A stretch of DNA of 64,000 nt, taken from NCBI GenBank assembly GCA_963745405.1, contig CAVUWY010000002.1, forward strand, positions 682,001 to 746,000, in the 5' to 3' direction. The notes under the pieces were generated by a model. It searched no databases, was not told where the DNA came from, and saw only the letters and a list, made by a program, of their open reading frames with translations. Below are positions 20,929-29,720 of this stretch, piece by piece. Every line of letters begins with the position of its first letter. Within the stretch, counting starts at the first letter, position 1. A program made the position numbers and the translations under genes. Origin of the DNA: C-114 sp963745405. GTDB taxonomy: Bacteria; Chloroflexota; Limnocylindria; Limnocylindrales; CSP1-4.

Positions 20929-21621
20929 TCAGCCGACTGCCGGCACCGCCCGGACCCAGGCTCGATCGCCGTCGAGGAAGCCGGCCATCGTCAGGCCCGC
21001 CCGCTCGAGGGCAGCGGCGAGGAAGTCGTCGTCGAGGCGCTTGCTGACGAACGTGTGCGTCCAGCGTCGGTCGCCGACGTTGTACTCGGTCGTCGCGGCG
21101 AGGAGGTCGGGGGCCGGCCGGCTCAGGTGCCCGAGTCGGATGGTCGCGCCGCTCTCGTTGGTGCGCTCCGACGGCTCGACCGTGGCGTACCACTCGGGCG
21201 GCATCCGCTCGAGGATCACCGAACCGCCGTCGGCGACGTGACGCCGGCACGTCCGGAGGAAGGCATCGCGGAGGCCGTCTTCGGCGGTCTCGATGACGTG
21301 CGACATGAGCAGGACAAGGTCGAACGTCCGACCGAGCTCGAGCGATTCGATCGGTGAGCAGACTGTCTCGGCGTCGTGGATGTAGGCGAGCATCTCGGAC
21401 GACTGATCGACCGCCACGACCTCGTGCCCGAGCTCGATCAGAGGGCGGGTGATCCGCCCGGTCCCGGCCCCGAGCTCGAGGATCGTGGCACCGGCCGGGA
21501 TCGCCGCGTGGATCCGCTCCGGTTCGCCGTGCGCCGTGAGCGTGGCGTAGAACTCGACAGCGCACCCGTCAGCCGTGATCGGCCCGGGCCCCGTGCCGTG
21601 ATAGAGCGCCTGCCTCGCCAT
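20929..21621 (-). CDS. Class I SAM-dependent methyltransferase
   Basis: 230 residues. Motif I ATILELGAGTGRITRPLIEL, motif II VVAVDQSSEMLAYI, and LVLLMSHVIETAEDGL at the post-II position. The second half has the beta-strand region of the ubiquinone/tRNA-type methyltransferases (ILERMPPEWYATVEPSE) and a VGDRRWTHTFVSKRL segment. Substrate unknown. It is divergent from the PRC-barrel-like gene (78 bp between starts). Confidence 0.85.
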   Translation of the reverse strand: MARQALYHGTGPGPITADGCAVEFYATLTAHGEPERIHAAIPAGATILELGAGTGRITRPLIELGHEVVAVDQSSEMLAYIHDAETVCSPIESLELGRTFDLVLLMSHVIETAEDGLRDAFLRTCRRHVADGGSVILERMPPEWYATVEPSERTNESGATIRLGHLSRPAPDLLAATTEYNVGDRRWTHTFVSKRLDDDFLAAALERAGLTMAGFLDGDRAWVRAVPAVG

Positions 21622-21699
21622 GGATCCCGGTCCTCCGCTCGGGCTGTCAGGATAGGACCCATCCCATACGAGCCTCGACCATCATCCGGAGGACAGCCC

Positions 21700-22050
21700 G
21701 TGGCGCAGAACCCGACCGATCCCGACCAGCCGATCGCCTGGCGCGCCGTCGCTGCCGACACGCCGGTGCGATCCGCCGACGGTCACGACGTGGGAACGGT
21801 GTACGACGTCCTCGGGTCGAACGAGGAAGACATCTTCCACGGCATCGTCATCCAGCTCAGCGGCTCGGGATCACGGGTGCTGGTCGGGGCCGATGACGTC
21901 GACCTCATGACCGCGTCCCGGGTCGAGGTCGGGTTCACCGACACCCAGCTCCACGCCCTACCGGCGCACACCGACGAGCACACCTTCCACCTCGGCGTCA
22001 CGGGCCGGTTCCGCAAGCACACCGGCTGGGTCGAGGACAAGGACCGCTAG
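21700..22050 (+). CDS. PRC-barrel-like small protein
   Basis: 116 residues from a GTG with the ribosome site CCGGAGGA (21686-21693). The region ADTPVRSADGHDVGTVYDVL, then GIVIQLSGSGSRVLVGADDV, fits a PRC-barrel-type beta fold (a regulatory or anchoring module). The C-terminal third is charged and lacks a recognisable domain. No signal peptide. It is the last gene before the formate dehydrogenase locus, 87 bp upstream, but there is no evidence that it belongs to it. Confidence 0.65.
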   Translation: MAQNPTDPDQPIAWRAVAADTPVRSADGHDVGTVYDVLGSNEEDIFHGIVIQLSGSGSRVLVGADDVDLMTASRVEVGFTDTQLHALPAHTDEHTFHLGVTGRFRKHTGWVEDKDR

Positions 22051-22137
22051 ACGCGCCACCCGACCGGCCCCCCGGGCGCCGGCGCGCGGCCCGGCGCTAC
22101 ACTCGCCGGAGTCGAGCACGCACGAGGAGCCGCCACC

Positions 22138-24057
22138 GTGCCGAAGAAGTACAGCCGCCTGATGACGCCGCTCGTCCGCGACGGCGACCGCCTGACCGGC
22201 ACGCTGCGGCCGGCTTCGTGGGACGAAGCGCTTGCGCGGACGGTTGACGGGTTCCGCCGGGCCGGCGAGGCCCACGGGCCGACGACGTTCGGCCTGTTCA
22301 GCTGCTCGAAGGCGACCAACGAGGTCAACTTCGCCGCCCAGAAGTTCAGCAGGACGGTCCTCGGCAGCAACAACATCGATAGCTGCAACAGGACCTGACA
22401 CGCCCCATCGGTCGCCGGTCTGGCGACCATCTTCGGTGCCGGGGGCGGCACAAGTTCATATCGCGAGGCCGAGGAGACGGACTTCATCGTCCTGTGGGGC
22501 TCGAACGCCCGCGAGACGCATCCCATCTTCTTCCATCACCTGCTCCGCGGCGTGAACAACGGGGCCCGGCTGTTCGCCGTCGATCCGCGGCGGACGAGCT
22601 CGGCCGAGTGGGCCGACGTCTGGCTCGGCATCGACGTCGGCAGCGACATCGCCCTCGCCAACGCCGTCGGCCGGGAGATCATCGCGGCGGGCCTCGAGAA
22701 CCGCGAGTTCATCGACCGGGCGACGAGCGGCTTCGACGCCTACCGGGAAAAGGTGGAGTCGTACACCCTCGACTACGCCGAGCGTGAGACCGGCGTCCCG
22801 GCCGACGTCATCCGCCAGCTCGCCCACGAGTACGCGACCGCCGACCGGGCGATGATCTGCTGGACCCTCGGCATCACCGAGCACCACACCGCCGTCGACA
22901 ACGTCCTGGCCCTCATCGACCTCGCCTTGCTCACCGGTCACGTCGGGCGGTACGGAAGCGGCGTGAACCCGCTCCGCGGCCAGAACAACGTCCAGGGCGG
23001 CGGCGACATGGGCGCCCTCCCCGACCGGCTGCCCGGCTTCCAGTTCGTCGAGAACGACGCCCTGCGGGCGAAGTTCGACGCGGAGTGGCAGGTCCCGGTC
23101 CCGCCGAATCGCGGCTGGCACCTGTCCGGGATGTTCGACGCCATGGAGCGCGGCGAGCTGACCTCGCTCTACGTCATCGGCGAGAACCCGGTCCAGTCCG
23201 AGGCCGACCAGCACCGGACGAAGAAACTCCTCAACGACCTCGAGTTCATCGTCGTCCAGGACATCTTCCTCACCAAGACGGCCGAGATAGCCGACGTCGT
23301 CCTGCCGGCAGCCGCGGCCTGGGCCGAGACCGAGGGCACGGTCACCAACTCCGAGCGGCGGGTCCAGCGGGTCCGCAAGGCGCTCGACCCGCCCGGCGAG
23401 GCCCGCGACGACCTGTGGATCGTCTACGAGCTAGCCCGCCGGATGGGCCACGACTGGGGCGAGGCGTCCGCCGAGCGGACCTGGGACGAGGTCCGCCGGC
23501 TCGCCCCGCCGTTCGCCGGCATGAGCTATCGCCGCCTCGAGGAGCTCGGCGGCATCCAGTGGCCGTGCTACGACGAGGATCACCCCGGCGAGCTGTTCCT
23601 CCATTCGCGGCTGTGGGAGGACCCGGTGCCTGGGACACGGGCGCCGTTCAAGCCGGTCGACCACGATCCACCGGTCGACCATCTGTCCGAGGAGTTCCCG
23701 GTCCGCCTGACGACCGGTCGACGGCTCGACTCGTACAACACCGGCGTGCAAACCGGCGGCTACAGCTCGCCGCTGCGACGCGGTGAGTCGCTCGACGTCT
23801 CGCCCGAGGATGCGGCCGCCTTCGAGCTCTCGCCCGGCGAGGTCGTCAGGGTGACCTCCCGCCGCGGCCAGATCGAGGTCCCGATCCGCATCGACGAGTC
23901 GCTGAGACCCGGTCTCACGTTCATGACCCTCCACTTCCAGGACGACGTCGCCACCAACCTGCTGACGATCGACGCGACCGATCCGAAGTCGGGGACCGCC
24001 GAGTTCAAGGCGACGGCGATCCGGATCGAGAAGCTGGCGGTCGAAGCGACGGCCTGA
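22138..24057 (+). CDS. fdhA: Formate dehydrogenase alpha subunit, catalytic half, selenocysteine-containing
   Basis: 639 residues if the TGA at 22396-22398 is read as selenocysteine at position 87. The context NNIDSCNRT-U-HAPSVAG matches the FDH active site, where Sec (or Cys) binds molybdenum/tungsten and the next His assists catalysis. Homology continues unbroken in the same frame on both sides. The rest has the molybdopterin-binding segments IVLWGSNARETHP, YVIGENPVQSEAD, VLPAAAAWAETEGTVTNSERR and the C-terminal MopB fold. It starts at a GTG with GAGGAG upstream. The N-terminal [4Fe-4S] domain found in all classical FDH alpha chains is absent here; it is encoded by the separate gene at 26496. 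The product oxidises formate to CO2. Confidence 0.9.
22410..22428 (+). promoter_or_regulatory. SECIS element directing selenocysteine insertion
   Basis: A perfect 7-bp stem GGTCGCC/GGCGACC with the 5-nt loop GGTCT begins 11 nt after the UGA at 22396-22398. The E. coli fdhF SECIS has the same spacing and the same GGUCU in its apical loop, which SelB recognises. The hairpin lies inside the coding sequence. Confidence 0.92.
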
Positions 24058-24079
24058 CCCGGGCGGGTACCCTTCGGCG

Positions 24080-24466
24080 GTGAACACCCTCGCCCTTATC
24101 GCGGCGGCGGTCGCGGCCGCCATCCACGTCTTCTTCTTCGTCCTCGAGAGCATCCGCTTCAGGCAACCGGAGACGTGGCGGCGATTCAACATCGAGTCGC
24201 AGCGCGACGCCGAGCTGCTGGCGCCGCTCGCCTTCAACCAGGGCTTCTACAACCTGTTCCTGGCCATCGGTGTCGCGGTCGGCATCATCGCCGTGCTCGG
24301 CGGGTCGGTGACCATCGGCCGGACGTTGATCTTCTTCGGTTGCGGCTCGATGGCGGCGGCCGGCGCCGTCCTCGTGGTCACCGACCGACGGCTCATCGGG
24401 TCGGCGGTCATCCAGTCGCTGCCGCCGCTCGTGGCAATCCTCGCCGGACTCTTCCTGCCGAGCTGA
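24080..24466 (+). CDS. DUF1304-like membrane protein
   Basis: 128 residues with four predicted membrane helices. The first helix runs into an amphipathic loop (LESIRFRQPETWRRFNI) and AFNQGFYNLFLAIGVAVGI, both typical of DUF1304 proteins. The start is a GTG 22 bp after the FDH gene, so it is probably co-transcribed. DUF1304 has no established function; its position between the FDH catalytic gene and the electron-transfer genes is odd and no FDH role is known. Confidence 0.75.
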   Translation: MNTLALIAAAVAAAIHVFFFVLESIRFRQPETWRRFNIESQRDAELLAPLAFNQGFYNLFLAIGVAVGIIAVLGGSVTIGRTLIFFGCGSMAAAGAVLVVTDRRLIGSAVIQSLPPLVAILAGLFLPS

Positions 24467-24518
24467 GGTCGGCCGGGACGCTTCCGCGCCTGGCGGTCCC
24501 GGTCGCTACACTCGGCTC

Positions 24519-25110
24519 GTGGACCTCCATGTGGTGGCGCCGCTCGCCTCGCCTCGGGAGCGGGCGGCGGTCGATGCCGTGCTGGACCCGGAGATCGGGC
24601 CGCCGACATCGGGCTGGCGCGGCGGGACGCGGACCCCTGCCGATGGTCGGGCCGCCCGCGGCGGGCACGAGGCGCGCAGCCGCCGCGACCTGCTCCTGCC
24701 GGCACTCCACGCGGTGCAGGCACGGATCGGCTGGATCAGCGAACCGGCCCTCGGCTACGTCTGCCGCCGCCTGACGGTCCCGCCGGCCGAGGCGTACGGC
24801 GTCGCGACCTTCTACGCCCTGTTCGCCACGAAGCAGCGACCGCCGATCGTCGCCCACGTCTGCGATGACATCGCCTGTCGCCTGGCTGGCGCAGAGGAGA
24901 CGTGTTCCGCCCTCGAACGCTCCCTCGGCCCGGCCGGGGAGCCGGCGCGGGACGGCCGGGTCGCCTGGTTCCGCAGCCCCTGCCTCGGCCTCTGCGAGCG
25001 GGCTCCGGCGGCGCTGTTCACGGTCGCCGACGACGAGCCCCGCACGGTCACGGCAGCGCCGGTCGACGCGGTCGGCGTGGTGCGGCGACTCGACGGCCTC
25101 AGCGCCGGGC
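24519..25110 (+). CDS. NAD-linked formate dehydrogenase gamma subunit (NuoE/FdsG-like)
   Basis: About 195 residues up to the next start. It carries the thioredoxin-like [2Fe-2S] domain: VATFYALFATKQRPPIVAHVC is followed by the ligand pairs CDDIAC and CLGLC, the NuoE arrangement. It starts at a GTG with no strong ribosome site. Its frame has no stop where one is expected; it stays open to 25826 in nonsense sequence, while the NuoF-like protein starts one base out of frame at 25111. Either the two were fused and an extra base near 25108 breaks the fusion, or the stop has been lost. It passes electrons between the FDH alpha chain and the flavin subunit. Confidence 0.8.
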
Positions 25111-26399
25111 ATGGCGGCCGACGAACCGGAGCCGTCCATAGCGTCGATCGTGCCCCAGGCGGGATCGGAGGGCCTTCTCCTCCTCGCTCGCGTCGGCCGC
25201 GTCGACCCGACAAGCCTCGCCGACTACCGGGCGTCCGGCGGCTTCGACGGTCTCGGCACGGCGCTCGCCATGGGCCGCGAGGCCGTCATCGCGGAGGTGA
25301 CCGCATCCCGGCTCCTCGGCCGGGGCGGGGCGGCGTTCCCGACCGGCCGCAAGTGGGGCGCCGTGGCCGGCCAGCCGGCGCAGCCGCACTACCTCGTCTG
25401 CAATGCCGACGAGTCCGAGCCCGGCACGTTCAAGGACCGCGTCCTCATGGAGCGCGACCCGTTCGCCCTCGTCGAGGGTATGGCGATCGAGGCCTTCGCG
25501 ACCGGCGCGACGAAGGGTTTCATCTACCTCCGAGGCGAGTACCCGACGGCGGCCGAGCGTGTCGGCGCGGCGATCGCGGCAGCCCGGGCGGACGGGATCC
25601 TGGGGCCGGACGCATTCGGGCCGGGCGACGGCTTCGACATCGAGCTCCGGCGCGGGGCGGGCGCCTACATCTGCGGCGAGGAGACCGCCCTCTTCGAGTC
25701 GATCGAGGGCGGCCGGGGCGAGCCGCGCAACAAGCCGCCGTTCCCGGTCGAGGTCGGCCTGTTCGGCAAGCCGACGGCGATCAACAACGTCGAGACGCTC
25801 GTCAACGTGCCGCTCATCCTCCGTGACGGCGGCCGAGGCGTTCACCGCGATCGGGACCGAGGGCTCGACCGGCCCGAAGCTCTTCTGCCTGAGCGGTCAC
25901 GTCGCCCGACCCGGCATCTACGAGGTCCCGTTCGGGACGACTCTGCGCGAGCTCCTCGACCTGGCCGGCGGGGTGCCCGGCGGTCGGGCCATCCGGGCGA
26001 TCCTGCTCGGCGGCGCGGCCGGCACGTTCGTCGGGCCCGACGCGATCGACGTGCCAGCTGACCTTCGAGGGGACCCGCGAGATCGGCGCCGCCCTCGGAT
26101 CGGGCGTCGTCATGGTCTTCGACGAGTCGACCGACCTCGTCGACATCCTCCGCCGGATCGCCGCCTTCTTCCGCGACGAGTCGTGCGGCCAGTGCGTCCC
26201 CTGCCGGGTCGGCACCGTCCGCCAGGAGGAGCTGCTGGCGCGGCTGGCCGCGGGCCGACCCCGGGGGTCGACGAGCGACGAGCTCGCCCTCCTCCGGGAC
26301 ATCGGCCAGGCGATGCGCGACGCCTCGATCTGCGGGCTCGGCCAGACCGCGTCGTCCGCCATCGAGAGCGCCCTCCGGACGCAGGTGGTGGCGCTGTGA
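25111..26399 (+). pseudogene. NAD-linked formate dehydrogenase beta subunit (NuoF/FdsB-like), two frameshifts
   Basis: Flavin subunit that binds FMN, NAD+ and a [4Fe-4S] cluster. Read through, it gives GRGGAAFPTGRKWG (FMN), CNADESEPGTFKDR, GAGAYICGEETAL, then after a frame change SGHVARPGIYEVPFG, and after a second change CGQCVPCRVGT with ICGLG (cluster ligands). The breaks lie at about 25831-25834 (an extra C in GGCGGCC) and 26054-26057 (an extra A in CCAG); deleting one base at each restores the family sequence. Codon use remains coding-like throughout, so decay, if real, is recent. It ends at TGA 26397. Order gamma-beta-alpha matches fds-type operons. Confidence 0.85.
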
Positions 26400-26495
26400 C
26401 GCGAGCTGTCGGCCATCGAGGCGGCGGTCGCGCGGATCCCGTTCGAGCCGCCCGCCCGGCCATCGCGCTCACCGGTGCCGCCGCCCACTCCCGAT

Positions 26496-27426
26496 ATGCC
26501 GCCGGTCGAGCTGACCATCGACGGCGTCGCCGTCTCGGTGCCGGCCGGCTCGACGATCCTCGAGGCATGCCGCGCCCAGGGCATCGACACGCCGACCCTC
26601 TGCTATCTCGAGAACCTCACCCCGGTCAACGTGTGCCGCGTCTGCGTCGTCGAGGTCGCCGGCTCGCGGACGCTCGTGCCGGCCTGCTCCCGCCGGGCCG
26701 AGGCGGGTATGGACGTCCAGACCGATTCGGAGCGGGTCCGGCTGTCGCGGAAGATGGTCATCGAGTTCCTCGGCTCGTCGGTCGACGTCGACCTCGCCGG
26801 GCCGGCCGCCCCCGACGGCTCGATCGCGGCCTACGCCGAGCGCTACGGCGCCGATCCGTCCCGCTACGGCTCGCCGGCCGTGCCGTCGGCCGCCGGCGAG
26901 CGCGACGCGCACGAGTCCGGCCACCACCACGCACCGCACGGCGAGGCGACCGCGGCGACCGTCGCCCAGCCGGTCAAGATCGACAACGAGCTCTACGTCC
27001 GCGACTACAGCCGCTGCATCCTCTGCTACAAGTGCGTCGAGGCCTGCGGCGTCGACGCCCAGAACACGTTCGCCATCGCCGTCGCCGGGCGCGGTTTCGA
27101 CGCCCGGATCTCGACCGAGTGGAACGTCGGCCTGCCCGATTCGGCCTGCGTCTACTGCGGCAACTGCATCGGCGTCTGCCCGACGGGCGCCCTGATGTTC
27201 CGCTCCGAGTACGAGATGCGCGATGCCGGCACGTGGGACGAGAGCGCCCAGACGGTCACCGACACGATCTGCCCGTACTGCGGCGTCGGCTGCACGCTGT
27301 CGCCTCCACGTCCAGGACAACTCGATCGTCAAGGTGACCTCGCCGCTCGATTCGTCGGTCACGGAGGGTCATCTCTGCGTCAAGGGCCGCTTCGGCTTCG
27401 ACTTCGTCCAGAACCGCGACGGTTGA
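26496..27426 (+). pseudogene. Formate dehydrogenase alpha subunit, N-terminal iron-sulfur half, one frameshift
   Basis: About 310 residues once one extra base (T27300) is removed. Domains in order: NuoG-type [2Fe-2S] ferredoxin (CYLENLTPVNVCRVC ... C), a His-rich linker (HESGHHHAPHG), two [4Fe-4S] clusters (CILCYKCVEAC and CVYCGNCIGVCPTGAL), then the MopB [4Fe-4S] motif CPYCGVGC ending with CVKGRFGFDFVQNRDG and a stop. In normal FDH alpha chains the catalytic domain follows at once; here it is the separate upstream gene at 22138. Start ATG 26496 (GTG 26475 possible). After 27300 the correct frame runs LHVQDNSIVKV to the stop at 27424-27426. Confidence 0.88.
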
Positions 27427-27484
27427 CCGACTGCCGCGTCGGGGGCCGACTGGGTTGCCCTGAGCGGGCCCCGGTGCCCGCGCC

Positions 27485-28072
27485 GTGATCCGCGGCGGGG
27501 CGATCCTCATCGGCGTCGTCGTCGGGGTGGTGGCGATCGTCGTCGGCCTCATCCGCGGCACGGCCCGCCGGCGGATATTCCTCGAGCTGGTCGCCATCGC
27601 CCATGTCGCCGTGGTCGCCGAGCTCACCCTGTCGCCGCTGCCGGTCGAGGCGCAGACGATCCGCGACCTGCTGGCGTCGGGGGTGCCGACCGATCCGAGT
27701 CTGATCAACCTCCGTCCGTTCGTGACGATCGCGCCATCGTTCCGTCACCTGTTCCGATACGGCCTCGACGACGTCATCGTCCGCAACCTGCTGGCCAACT
27801 TCGTCCTGCTCATGCCGCTCGCCTGGTATGGCCCGGCGCTGTTCCCGCGCCTCCGCAACATCCTCTTGTTCACGGTCGTGGCCATCGGCTTCTCGAGCAC
27901 GATCGAGCTCGCCCAGCGGGCCATCACCGTGTCGCTCGGCTACCCGCACTCGACCGATATCGACGACGTCATCGTCAACACCGCCGGGGCGCTGGTGGCC
28001 TTCGTCGTGCTCGGTGCGATCGATCTCGCGCGAGGCCGCCCGGCCTCGGCGGAGCCGGTCGACGGCGGTTAG
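27485..28072 (+). CDS. VanZ-like family membrane protein
   Basis: 195 residues with four to five membrane helices and the VanZ-type motifs LINLRPFVTI, NLLANFVLLMPLAW and a membrane-facing IELAQRAITVSLGYPHSTDIDDV cut by Glu and Asp residues. VanZ homologues are widespread and mostly of unknown function; the name comes from teicoplanin resistance. It starts 59 bp after the FDH iron-sulfur gene and its stop overlaps the convergent fdhD stop by 4 bp. Confidence 0.85.
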   Translation: MIRGGAILIGVVVGVVAIVVGLIRGTARRRIFLELVAIAHVAVVAELTLSPLPVEAQTIRDLLASGVPTDPSLINLRPFVTIAPSFRHLFRYGLDDVIVRNLLANFVLLMPLAWYGPALFPRLRNILLFTVVAIGFSSTIELAQRAITVSLGYPHSTDIDDVIVNTAGALVAFVVLGAIDLARGRPASAEPVDGG

Positions 28073-28942
28073 AGCCCGACGACGCGCTCCGCGTGCGCGT
28101 AGACGTTGAAGCCGTCGCCGCGGAGGAAGCCGATGAGCGTCTGCCCGAGGCGGTCGGCGGCCTCGACGGCGAGGTCGGACGGCGCCGAGACCGCGCAGAG
28201 GAACGGGATGCCGGCGACGGCCGCCTTCTGGACGATCTCGAAGCTCACCCGCCCCGACACGAGGAGGATCCGGTCGTGGAGCGGCAGCCGGCCGGCGAGG
28301 AGCTCGGCGCCGACGAGCTTGTCGAGCGCGTTGTGCCGGCCGACGTCCTCGCGGAGCGTGACGAGCTCGCCGGTCGGGGTGAACAGGCCCGGCGGCGTGG
28401 AGCCCACCGGTCGACTCGAACACGCGCTGACCGGCGCGGAGGGCCGGTGGCAGTGACGTGATCACGTGGCGCGTCACGCTGGGCCGGCCGGCCGGCAGCG
28501 GATCGCAGCGCACCTCGATCTCGTCGATCGACGCCTTGCCGCAGATGCCGCAGCTCGCGGTCGCGACGAAGTGGCGCTCGGCGACCCGGCCCGCCTCGAA
28601 CAACCGAGTGAGCCGGACGGTGACGGTGTCATCCGGCTGGGACATCGTTGCCGGATCGCCGCCGAGTTCGACGGAATCGATGTCGGCGAGGCCGTCGATC
28701 AAGCCCTCGGTGCGGAGGAAGCCGACGGCGAGCTCGGCCTCCGAGCCGGGAGTCCGCATCGTCACGGCGACCGCGACCGGCTCCTGGCCGGGACCGGCCG
28801 CCCGGATCTCCATCGGTTCCTCGCCGACGAGCGTGTCGTCCCGTCGTTCCGTGGTGCCGCCGCGAACGGCCACGATCGAAGAACGCGCCACGTGCCGGGT
28901 CGGCGCGACGGGGTCGGCGGTGTGCGCACGGCGCTCGCTCAT
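28069..28942 (-). pseudogene. fdhD: Formate dehydrogenase accessory sulfurtransferase FdhD, one frameshift
   Basis: FdhD transfers sulfur from IscS to the molybdenum cofactor of FDH, needed for activity. The protein shows SELAVGFLRTEGLI-like opening (EAELAVGFLRTEGLI), the catalytic cysteine pair TASCGICGKASIDE, FESTGGLHAAG, then, one base out of frame, LFTPTGELVTLREDVGRHNA and SGRVSFEIVQKAA. An extra base in the GGCCC run at 28387-28390 causes the break; without it the protein is about 290 residues, the usual length. It lies convergent to the FDH genes and clearly belongs to the same functional unit. Confidence 0.88.
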
Positions 28943-29248
28943 CGTGCGGCGAGTCTAGCGGGCCGCGGCCGTCGATCCGATTCGGCCGCCCCTGGGTGGC
29001 GGTCTGCCTCCGGCCGCAGGAAGCGGTTTCGTGCCAAGAATCCACGAGGTGACCGTTAGCCAGACTGCGAACCCGGGAGAGAGGCGACCGTAGCCGTGGA
29101 TGGATCGGCTTCGCGTATCTGTTAGCCGGAACCGACTGACATAGCGGCCCGACCGGCGCGATGGGAGTCGAGGATCCCGCCTAGCGGTCACGTGGTGACG
29201 ATAAGACAGGATTCCCATCGCTCGTGGGCGGGTGCCACACTCACGGGC
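28943..29248. other. Intergenic region with a possible diverged palindromic element
   Basis: 306 bp between the fdhD start and the PPOX gene; no gene seen. The part 29049-29191 has inverted ends GTGACCGTTAG and CTAGCGGTCAC, an internal GTGGATGGATCGG and CCGACTGACATAGCGGCCC. This recalls the 148-bp elements at 14795 and 20741 in length (143 bp) and order of motifs, but identity is weak, so it is only a candidate third copy. The rest should hold the fdhD promoter. Confidence 0.35.
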
Positions 29249-29720
29249 ATGGATGCGACGGCGCTGACCCTGCTCGAGACGGAGAGACGCGGCACGCTGG
29301 TCACGGTCGACGACGAGGGCCGTCCGCGGCCGACGCCGTTCTGCTTCGTCCTGTCGACGCGAGGGTGGCCACCTCGTCCTCCATACGCCGATCGACGAGA
29401 AGCCGAAGGGCGGGACCGCGCCCGCGGATCTCCCCCGCCTCCGCGACATCCGCGCCCGGCCGGCGGTCTCCGTGCTCGTCGACCACTGGGACGAGGACTG
29501 GACGAAGCTCGCCTGGGCGGTCCTGCACGGAACGGCGAGCCTGCTGCTCCCCGACGATCCCGCCGCGGGACCGGAGCGGGCAAGGGCGATCAGCGCTCTC
29601 CGCGAACGCTATCCCCAGTACGCCGGCCACGCGCTCGAGGAGCGGCCGATCATCCGGATCGACGTCGAGACCGTCCGCAGCTGGGCCGCCGCCTCTGAGG
29701 CCCGCGACCTCAGCGGTTGA
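29249..29720 (+). pseudogene. Pyridoxamine 5'-phosphate oxidase-like (PPOX) protein, one frameshift
   Basis: A split-barrel flavin/F420/haem-binding protein of about 156 residues. It starts MDATALTLLETERRGTLVTV with DDEGRPRPTPFCFVL, then changes frame: after an extra G in the GGG run at 29363-29365 the expected HLVLHTPIDEKPK continues one base away, followed by VSVLVDHWDEDWTKLAW and the C-terminus ending at 29720. Members of this group often use F420 or FMN; the exact cofactor cannot be read here. It overlaps the convergent lysA-like gene by 11 bp. Confidence 0.8.

Noticed and set aside
26397..26474. TGA at 26397 as a second selenocysteine codon joining NuoF-like and iron-sulfur genes, which share a frame.
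   Set aside because: No SECIS-like hairpin with a GGTCT loop follows, NuoF proteins end about here, and the sequence up to 26475 has no recognisable homology.
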